A DNA stretch of 19,310 bases, taken from the NCBI GenBank assembly GCA_001584585.1, contig LSYV01000049.1, positions 443,139 to 462,448 on the forward strand, written 5' to 3'. A model generated the notes under the pieces. It did not search any database. It was not told where the DNA came from and saw only the letters and a program-made list of their open reading frames with translations. The first letter of the stretch is position 1. Each line of letters opens with the position of its first letter. This document shows, one piece after another, positions 18,701 through 19,310 of the stretch. The position numbers and the translations under genes were made by a program. The DNA comes from Gonium pectorale. Taxonomy: Eukaryota > Chlorophyta > Chlorophyceae > Chlamydomonadales > Volvocaceae.

Positions 18701-19310
18701 GGGGATGCATGTGTTCTGTGTTCTACGTCTCGCGGCGGCCTGCTGGTGTACGGTTCGTTGTGCATGTATGTATGTGCCGTACTTGCGCTTTAGGCAGGCT
18801 GCCGGTGTCGCTCGTACATACTTGCGCCATATTCACGCCAACCAACCCGTTCAACTCCACGGTGTTCCCCTCGCATCAGGTTGCCTGGGTTTCCCCGCTT
18901 CCCCAGCCGGCCCGGCTGGCCACGTTTCCCACAACGCCCAAGCCTGCCGGGCTGGGCGCTGCCGCCCTCTCCCAGCGTGCCGCCTCCCCCGGAGCCACCG
19001 TCGCCGCCTCCCAACCCAAGGCCACCACCACCCCTGCCACCCAGCCCCCGTCCCCCCTCACCGCCGCCATCCCCACGCCCCCCGAGCCCCCAACCCCCGG
19101 TACCGCCAAGCCCCGTGCCCCCGAGCCCTGATCCCCCGGAACCTCCGCAGCCGCCATTGCCTCCATCCCCGCCACCGTCCCCAAACCCGCCCAGCCCCAG
19201 GCCGCCAAGCCCACCGCCTCCCAGCCCACGACCGCCCTCACCGCGGCCACCCAGCCCATTGCCTCCCAGCCCACGACCGCCGTCCCCCAAGCCCCCGAGC
19301 CCCAGCCCCC
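599..19310 (+). CDS. Giant multi-SRCR / VMO-I-like / proline-rich protein, partial at both ends
   Basis: Spliced gene model with exons 599-729, 811-935, 1093-1169, 1418-1477, 1698-1831, 2123-2190, 2407-2495, 2792-2848, 2999-3153, 3538-3614, 3803-3935, 4060-4212, 4358-4419, 4825-4925, 5253-5506, 5772-5871, 6146-6234, 6648-6794, 6884-6951, 7322-7440, 7522-7727, 8114-8250, 8485-8557, 8662-8765, 9044-9139, 9405-9521, 9793-9995, 10657-10801, 11357-11417, 11738-11892, 12148-12212, 12437-12518, 12677-12815, 13038-13185, 13458-13687, 14134-14228, 14476-14541, 14785-15111, 15437-15536, 15997-16301, 16712-16829, 17622-17683, 17944-18073, 18453-18627 and 18880-19310. All junctions agree in phase. Most donors are GTRNGT-like and most acceptors GCAG. 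The product (about 1,990 residues here) carries 12 complete and one partial SRCR domain, a VMO-I-like domain and a Pro-rich end. SRCR domains are extracellular ligand-binding modules, so a secreted or surface location is inferred. Signal peptide, start, stop and membrane segment are outside the window. Single exons could be wrong; the overall architecture is well supported. Confidence 0.88.
811..1831 (+). CDS. SRCR domain 2 (exons 811-935, 1093-1169, 1418-1477, 1698-1831)
   Basis: The four exons encode a Pro-rich linker (APPPIPPM) then GELRLVG...[18 protein letters not shown]...NAVVACRQLGW, a Gly/Ser loop (FLGGGSQ), and [19 protein letters not shown] followed by DTGVTCSNG. This is the full SRCR order of strands and Cys positions C3, C5, C6 and C8. 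The cysteine usually present in WGTxC is replaced by His. Intron phases are 0 after GTLE, 2 inside the Arg of ACR, 2 before SQVVW and 1 after CSN, the pattern repeated in later domains. Several donors (GTGCGA, GTGCTT) are weak, but frame and homology leave little choice. Confidence 0.88.
2123..3153 (+). CDS. SRCR domain 3 (exons 2123-2190, 2407-2495, 2792-2848, 2999-3153)
   Basis: Encoded sequence in order: DIRLVG...[17 protein letters not shown]...[12 protein letters not shown], a short loop, then [20 protein letters not shown] and [10 protein letters not shown]. The last exon is taken from the acceptor at 2998 because it includes the expected C5 cysteine (LRLGC). A second in-frame acceptor 36 bases downstream would remove it. 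Exon phases match domain 2 exactly (0, 2, 2, 1), pointing to duplication of a four-exon unit. C3, C5, C6 and C8 are present. Confidence 0.87.
3154..3537 (+). other. Intron, 384 bp
   Basis: It joins the phase-1 end of SRCR domain 3 to domain 4, with donor GTCAGT and acceptor TTCGCAG. I see no gene, repeat or structured element in it. Confidence 0.8.
3538..4212 (+). CDS. SRCR domain 4 (exons 3538-3614, 3803-3935, 4060-4212)
   Basis: Encoded sequence: [11 protein letters not shown]...[19 protein letters not shown]...[12 protein letters not shown], then [19 protein letters not shown] and [10 protein letters not shown]. This is a complete SRCR domain with cysteines C3, C5, C6 and C8. The N-terminal intron sits at the conserved phase-0 position, but the CR|Q intron seen in domains 2 and 3 is absent, so exon 3803-3935 covers both halves of the core. 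The exon ends G|GTAGGT and G|GTGAGT are strong donors in phase 1. The spacer between C6 and C8 is long and rich in Asp. Confidence 0.9.
4358..5506 (+). CDS. SRCR domain 5 (exons 4358-4419, 4825-4925, 5253-5506)
   Basis: Encoded sequence: [32 protein letters not shown]...[13 protein letters not shown], a long loop, then [16 protein letters not shown] and [13 protein letters not shown]. It has the SRCR cysteines C3, C5, C6 and C8 and the phase-2 CR|Q intron. The third exon (254 bases) runs from QLGY to the domain end without the further introns seen in domains 2 and 3. The conserved N-terminal Gly-Arg-Val-Glu strand is degenerate (NEGHLEI), so this is one of the more diverged copies. Confidence 0.9.
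4420..4824 (+). other. Intron, 405 bp
   Basis: It joins the first and second exons of SRCR domain 5, with donor GTGAGT and acceptor GCGCAG, phase 0. Long open frames on both strands cross it but show no recognisable protein family. I see nothing else in it. Confidence 0.8.
4979..5110. repeat. Imperfect tandem duplication of about 65 bp in an intron
   Basis: Two adjacent diverged copies (about 4979-5042 and 5041-5110) share GACGCATCGC/CACGCATCGC, a GTMYGCAG core, ATGTTTG and TGCGTCGCTT, each followed by a CTTAC-containing tail. They fill much of the 327-bp intron 4926-5252 inside SRCR domain 5. Confidence 0.6.
5531..5560. repeat. Perfect 11-bp inverted repeat (hairpin)
   Basis: The arm CCAACGGACCC (5531-5541) is followed by the loop GCATCGCA and the exact complement GGGTCCGTTGG (5550-5560). 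It lies 24 bases into the intron that follows SRCR domain 5 and would fold strongly in the pre-mRNA just downstream of the donor. No function is known. Confidence 0.8.
5772..6794 (+). CDS. SRCR domain 6, six-cysteine type (exons 5772-5871, 6146-6234, 6648-6794)
   Basis: Encoded sequence: [45 protein letters not shown], then [24 protein letters not shown] and VAGVACTR. This domain keeps C2 (GGFC) and C7 (GDTC) as well as C3, C5, C6 and C8, the six-cysteine arrangement of group A SRCR domains. The phase-0 intron after RVE is absent; the first exon runs on to CQDR and ends in phase 2. Acceptors CCGCAG and GAGCAG and donors GTAACA, GTGTGT and GTAAAG were used; frame continuity supports them. Confidence 0.9.
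6235..6647 (+). other. Intron, 413 bp
   Basis: It joins the second and third exons of SRCR domain 6, with donor GTGTGT and acceptor GAGCAG, phase 1. An open frame crosses it on the + strand without recognisable similarity. I see nothing else in it. Confidence 0.78.
6884..7727 (+). CDS. SRCR domain 7, six-cysteine type (exons 6884-6951, 7322-7440, 7522-7727)
   Basis: Encoded sequence: [44 protein letters not shown], then [26 protein letters not shown] and [11 protein letters not shown]. This is a textbook SRCR core and, with domain 6, one of only two here with both C2 (GTIC) and C7 (EDSC). The last exon ends CAACAG|GCATGT: no GT donor nearby gives the phase 1 the next exon needs while keeping the final cysteine, so a GC-AG intron is inferred. 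Confidence 0.9.
6952..7321 (+). other. Intron, 370 bp
   Basis: It lies at the conserved phase-0 site after GRLE in SRCR domain 7, with donor GTAGGA and acceptor CCTGCAG. Apart from CATGC-rich stretches I see nothing in it. Confidence 0.8.
7728..8113 (+). other. Intron, 386 bp, predicted GC-AG type
   Basis: The donor is CAG|GCATGT and the acceptor GCTGCAG, phase 1. It matches the GC-donor consensus AG|GCAWGT. A short stretch after a CTTTGCAG at 7834-7841 was considered as an exon and rejected. No other feature is seen. Confidence 0.65.
8114..9060 (+). CDS. SRCR domain 8 (exons 8114-8250, 8485-8557, 8662-8765, start of 9044 exon)
   Basis: Encoded sequence: [50 protein letters not shown], then [19 protein letters not shown] and SHDYD-AAVLC. 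The first exon joins the two N-terminal strands without the phase-0 intron at RVE|V; instead there is an intron after NEAR (phase 0). The final cysteine is provided by the next exon (9044), which continues straight into the VMO-I-like domain, so the two domains share an exon. C2 is replaced by Gly and C7 is absent. Confidence 0.9.
8347..8406. repeat. 16-bp inverted repeat (hairpin), one mismatch
   Basis: Arms GTGCCTGGTGGACGGG (8347-8362) and CCCGTCCACCAAGCAC (8391-8406) are complementary at 15 of 16 positions around a 28-base loop. The hairpin lies in the 234-bp intron between the first two exons of SRCR domain 8. It could be a decayed small mobile element or an RNA fold; nothing more can be said. 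Confidence 0.75.
9044..11417 (+). CDS. VMO-I (VOMI)-like beta-prism domain, three internal repeats
   Basis: Exons 9044-9139, 9405-9521, 9793-9995, 10657-10801 and 11357-11417 encode about 207 residues that are not SRCR. Repeat 1 has [15 protein letters not shown] and [12 protein letters not shown]; repeat 2 has [10 protein letters not shown] and [18 protein letters not shown]; repeat 3 has [20 protein letters not shown] and [16 protein letters not shown]. The W-x-x-W-x-x-CP core, the QG-x-GDD-(T/A)-x(2)-(N/T)-G-hydrophobic-x-C end and the double Cys closing repeat 3 are hallmarks of vitelline membrane outer layer protein I, a threefold beta-prism known from egg coats and mammalian secretions. 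Phases are consistent (0, 0, 2, 0, 1). Carbohydrate or glycoprotein binding is plausible but inferred. The exon end at 10801 is the least certain. Confidence 0.82.
9996..10656 (+). other. Intron, 661 bp, carrying retrotransposon copy A
   Basis: It separates VMO-I-like repeats 2 and 3, with donor GTAACA and acceptor GCGCAG, phase 2. Its right half is retrotransposon copy A. The left part (9996-10350) may be older element sequence, but I cannot show that. Confidence 0.8.
10356..10625 (+). mobile_element. Non-LTR retrotransposon 3' end, copy A
   Basis: One reading frame gives [12 protein letters not shown] then [16 protein letters not shown], the same peptide pattern as copy B, preceded by a [13 protein letters not shown] stretch ending in a stop where a Cys is expected. 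From 10441 the DNA aligns with copy B (ACATGATYAC...GAAGGAGGCCCC, GAAGCGGGGTA, CGCATTTCGTCCATG). It ends with TAACCTGTAACCTG, a short tandem tail typical of LINE 3' ends. It is 5'-truncated and not autonomous. Confidence 0.7.
10802..11356 (+). other. Intron, 555 bp, carrying retrotransposon copy B
   Basis: It lies inside VMO-I-like repeat 3, with donor GTATGT and acceptor AATGCAG, phase 0. Apart from copy B I see no feature in it. Confidence 0.78.
10931..11206 (+). mobile_element. Non-LTR retrotransposon 3' end, copy B
   Basis: The best preserved copy. One frame reads [19 protein letters not shown] then [20 protein letters not shown], resembling the Cys-rich C-terminus of LINE ORF2 proteins (CP-x-Y-x(2)-LR). 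The DNA ends in three TAACCTG units (about 11186-11206). It matches copy A on the same strand and copy C on the opposite strand. Only the last few hundred bases of the element are present, as expected for 5'-truncated LINE insertions. Confidence 0.75.
11418..11737 (+). other. Intron, 320 bp, with a 23-bp tandem duplication
   Basis: It joins the VMO-I-like domain to SRCR domain 9, with donor GTAATA and acceptor CCTGCAG, phase 1. Bases 11531-11553 and 11554-11576 are two identical 23-bp copies beginning ACGGCGGTGCGATCGAAGCG. Nothing else is seen. Confidence 0.8.
11738..12815 (+). CDS. SRCR domain 9 (exons 11738-11892, 12148-12212, 12437-12518, 12677-12815)
   Basis: Encoded sequence: [62 protein letters not shown], then [13 protein letters not shown] and [13 protein letters not shown] positions C3 (VLC), C5 (YRC), C6 (SAC) and C8 (VVC) are present. 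The intron at the RQ/LG junction is in phase 0 rather than the phase 2 seen in domains 2, 3 and 5, and an extra intron splits CTG|RN. The stretch between C5 and C6 is longer than in the other copies. Confidence 0.85.
13038..13687 (+). CDS. SRCR domain 10 (exons 13038-13185, 13458-13687)
   Basis: Encoded sequence: [45 protein letters not shown], then [16 protein letters not shown] and [11 protein letters not shown]. Only two exons: the phase-0 intron after RVE is absent, while the phase-2 CR|Q intron is kept. C3, C5, C6 and C8 are present and C2/C7 are missing. The acceptors GCCGCAG and GTTGCAG and the donors GTAGTT and GTAAGG give a continuous frame. Confidence 0.9.
13688..14133 (+). other. 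Intron, 446 bp
   Basis: It joins SRCR domains 10 and 11, phase 1, with donor GTAAGG and acceptor GCGCAG. It contains a short imperfect duplication of a GATGGGATAGGGGCAA-like unit at about 13795-13845. Nothing else is seen. Confidence 0.78.
14134..15039 (+). CDS. SRCR domain 11 (exons 14134-14228, 14476-14541, first part of 14785-15111)
   Basis: Encoded sequence: [61 protein letters not shown], then [18 protein letters not shown] and NDVGALC. The middle exon (22 codons) was recovered by looking for the missing C3 segment; it has the acceptor TGCAAG and a CAG|GCAAGG donor of GC type and fits both neighbours in phase 0. Without it the domain would lack ACRQ. The third exon continues into domain 12 with no intron at the domain boundary. 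Confidence 0.83.
15040..16226 (+). CDS. SRCR domain 12 (end of 14785-15111, 15437-15536, first part of 15997-16301)
   Basis: Encoded sequence: [49 protein letters not shown], then [17 protein letters not shown] and SSYVYLLC. A complete SRCR domain with C3, C5, C6 and C8. The phase-0 intron at RL|EV matches the position in domains 2-5 and 7. The intron after MGYP is phase 1, and the third exon runs without a break into domain 13. Confidence 0.9.
15112..15436 (+). other. Intron, 325 bp
   Basis: It lies at the conserved phase-0 site of SRCR domain 12, with donor GTAAGC and acceptor CACGCAG. I see nothing in it. Confidence 0.82.
15537..15996 (+). other. Intron, 460 bp
   Basis: It lies inside SRCR domain 12, phase 1, with donor GTAGGG and acceptor CACGCAG. 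It holds short CACACG/TACACG simple-sequence stretches near 15825-15850. I see no gene or mobile element. Confidence 0.8.
16227..18073 (+). CDS. SRCR domain 13 (end of 15997-16301, 16712-16829, 17622-17683, 17944-18073)
   Basis: Encoded sequence: [62 protein letters not shown], then [17 protein letters not shown] and [11 protein letters not shown]. The WGTIC core is strongly altered (YRWRPLIQG). C3, C5, C6 and C8 remain. The third intron is enlarged to 792 bp by a retrotransposon remnant. The last exon ends CCAT|GTAGGT in phase 1 and leads into the Pro-rich segment, so this is the last SRCR domain before the stalk. Confidence 0.88.
16302..16711 (+). other. Intron, 410 bp
   Basis: It lies at the conserved phase-0 site after GTLE in SRCR domain 13, with donor GTGCGG and acceptor GGACAG. 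An open frame crosses it with no recognisable similarity. Nothing else is seen. Confidence 0.78.
16881..17175 (-). mobile_element. Non-LTR retrotransposon 3' end, copy C (antisense)
   Basis: The reverse complement aligns with copy B through most of its length: CTACGAGCAGCTCCG, GGGTTTCAGGCATCAGGACATG, TCAAGGAGGCCC, CCGCTCCCCCACCCCAA and GGGCTTTGATGGACGTGTAA. The minus-strand peptide [13 protein letters not shown] then [11 protein letters not shown] matches [12 protein letters not shown] and [11 protein letters not shown] of copy B. The TAACCTG tail is missing or decayed. Together with the reverse transcriptase remnant to its right it forms an antisense LINE remnant in the 792-bp intron 16830-17621. 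Confidence 0.75.
17268..17400 (-). pseudogene. Reverse transcriptase fragment of a LINE-type element
   Basis: The minus strand encodes [20 protein letters not shown] followed by [13 protein letters not shown], resembling the region of LINE reverse transcriptases just before and at the GVKQGCPLSP motif. The motif Cys is Val here and the PLSP-LF continuation is broken. No YADD catalytic box is found between it and copy C, so a large internal part is deleted. It is oriented like copy C, about 95 bp away, and is read as part of the same decayed insertion. Confidence 0.6.
17835..17880. repeat. Degenerate telomere-like tract
   Basis: Bases 17835-17880 contain CCTAA, TCCTAAAACCCT and CCCCCTAAACCCT in close succession. 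They resemble CCCTAAAA, the complement of the Chlamydomonas-type telomere repeat TTTTAGGG, and the CCCTAAA plant type. It lies in the 260-bp intron before the last SRCR exon. Confidence 0.5.
18074..18452 (+). other. Intron, 379 bp
   Basis: It joins the last SRCR exon to the Pro-rich exon, phase 1, with donor GTAGGT and acceptor CATGCAG. I see no feature in it beyond CATGTA-rich sequence near 18236-18250. Confidence 0.75.
18453..18627 (+). CDS. Proline-rich stalk, first exon
   Basis: After the phase-1 junction it reads [20 protein letters not shown], then [20 protein letters not shown], ending PPAQRPR. SPP and PPSP motifs are the usual substrates for prolyl hydroxylation and arabinosylation in volvocine wall and matrix glycoproteins (pherophorin-like rods). 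The end is inferred: a GC donor AAG|GCAAGC at 18628 gives the phase 2 that the next exon needs. A GT alternative (GTATGT at 18684) gives the wrong phase and would append a non-Pro tail. Confidence 0.75.
18880..19310 (+). CDS. Proline-rich stalk, second exon, open at the window edge
   Basis: It begins after the acceptor GCATCAG with [20 protein letters not shown], then turns into almost pure Pro/Ser/Arg: [29 protein letters not shown] and [11 protein letters not shown] at the edge. The frame is free of stops to base 19310. Hydroxyproline-rich rods of this kind join or present globular domains in volvocine extracellular matrix proteins. What follows (more SRCR, a lectin domain or a membrane anchor) is not visible. 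The minus strand shows a Gly-rich open frame that is only its complement. Confidence 0.85.

Noticed and set aside
18229..19290. Glycine-rich open frames on the minus strand
   Set aside because: They are complements of the Pro-rich CCN/TCN codons on the + strand, which continue in frame from the SRCR exons.

Overview
This window looks like nuclear DNA of a green alga, most likely a volvocine or chlamydomonad chlorophyte. The signs are moderately GC-rich sequence, very dense short introns ending in GCAG, (S/P)-rich hydroxyproline-rich-glycoprotein sequence of the PPSPRPPSP type, scavenger receptor cysteine-rich (SRCR) arrays, and a degenerate CCCTAAAA-like tract. The lineage is an inference. 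No bacterial gene, rRNA or tRNA was recognised.

Almost everything belongs to one large, intron-rich gene on the + strand that enters from the left and leaves on the right. I reconstructed 45 coding exons (599 to 19310) whose phases join without a break, about 1,990 residues. From 5' to 3' they encode the end of one SRCR domain, seven complete SRCR domains, a three-repeat domain resembling vitelline membrane outer layer protein I (VMO-I/VOMI, a beta-prism fold), five more SRCR domains, and a long proline/serine-rich segment that runs off the edge. Start codon, signal peptide, stop codon and any membrane segment lie outside the window.

Region by region: 1-567 is a 13-bp minisatellite, probably inside an intron. 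599-9043 holds SRCR domains 1-8, 9044-11417 the VMO-I-like domain, 11738-18073 SRCR domains 9-13, and 18453-19310 the Pro-rich segment. Introns carry three 5'-truncated copies of one non-LTR retrotransposon (two sense near 10.4-11.2 kb, one antisense near 17 kb with a reverse transcriptase remnant), small tandem duplications, two strong hairpins and a telomere-like tract. Three introns appear to use GC-AG splice sites.

The product is inferred to be a large secreted or surface glycoprotein with disulfide-bonded binding modules on a rigid Hyp-rich stalk, suited to extracellular matrix, adhesion or recognition roles. The most notable point is a VMO-I-like domain placed between SRCR domains. All exon limits were read by eye from splice signals, phase and domain similarity, with no transcript evidence.
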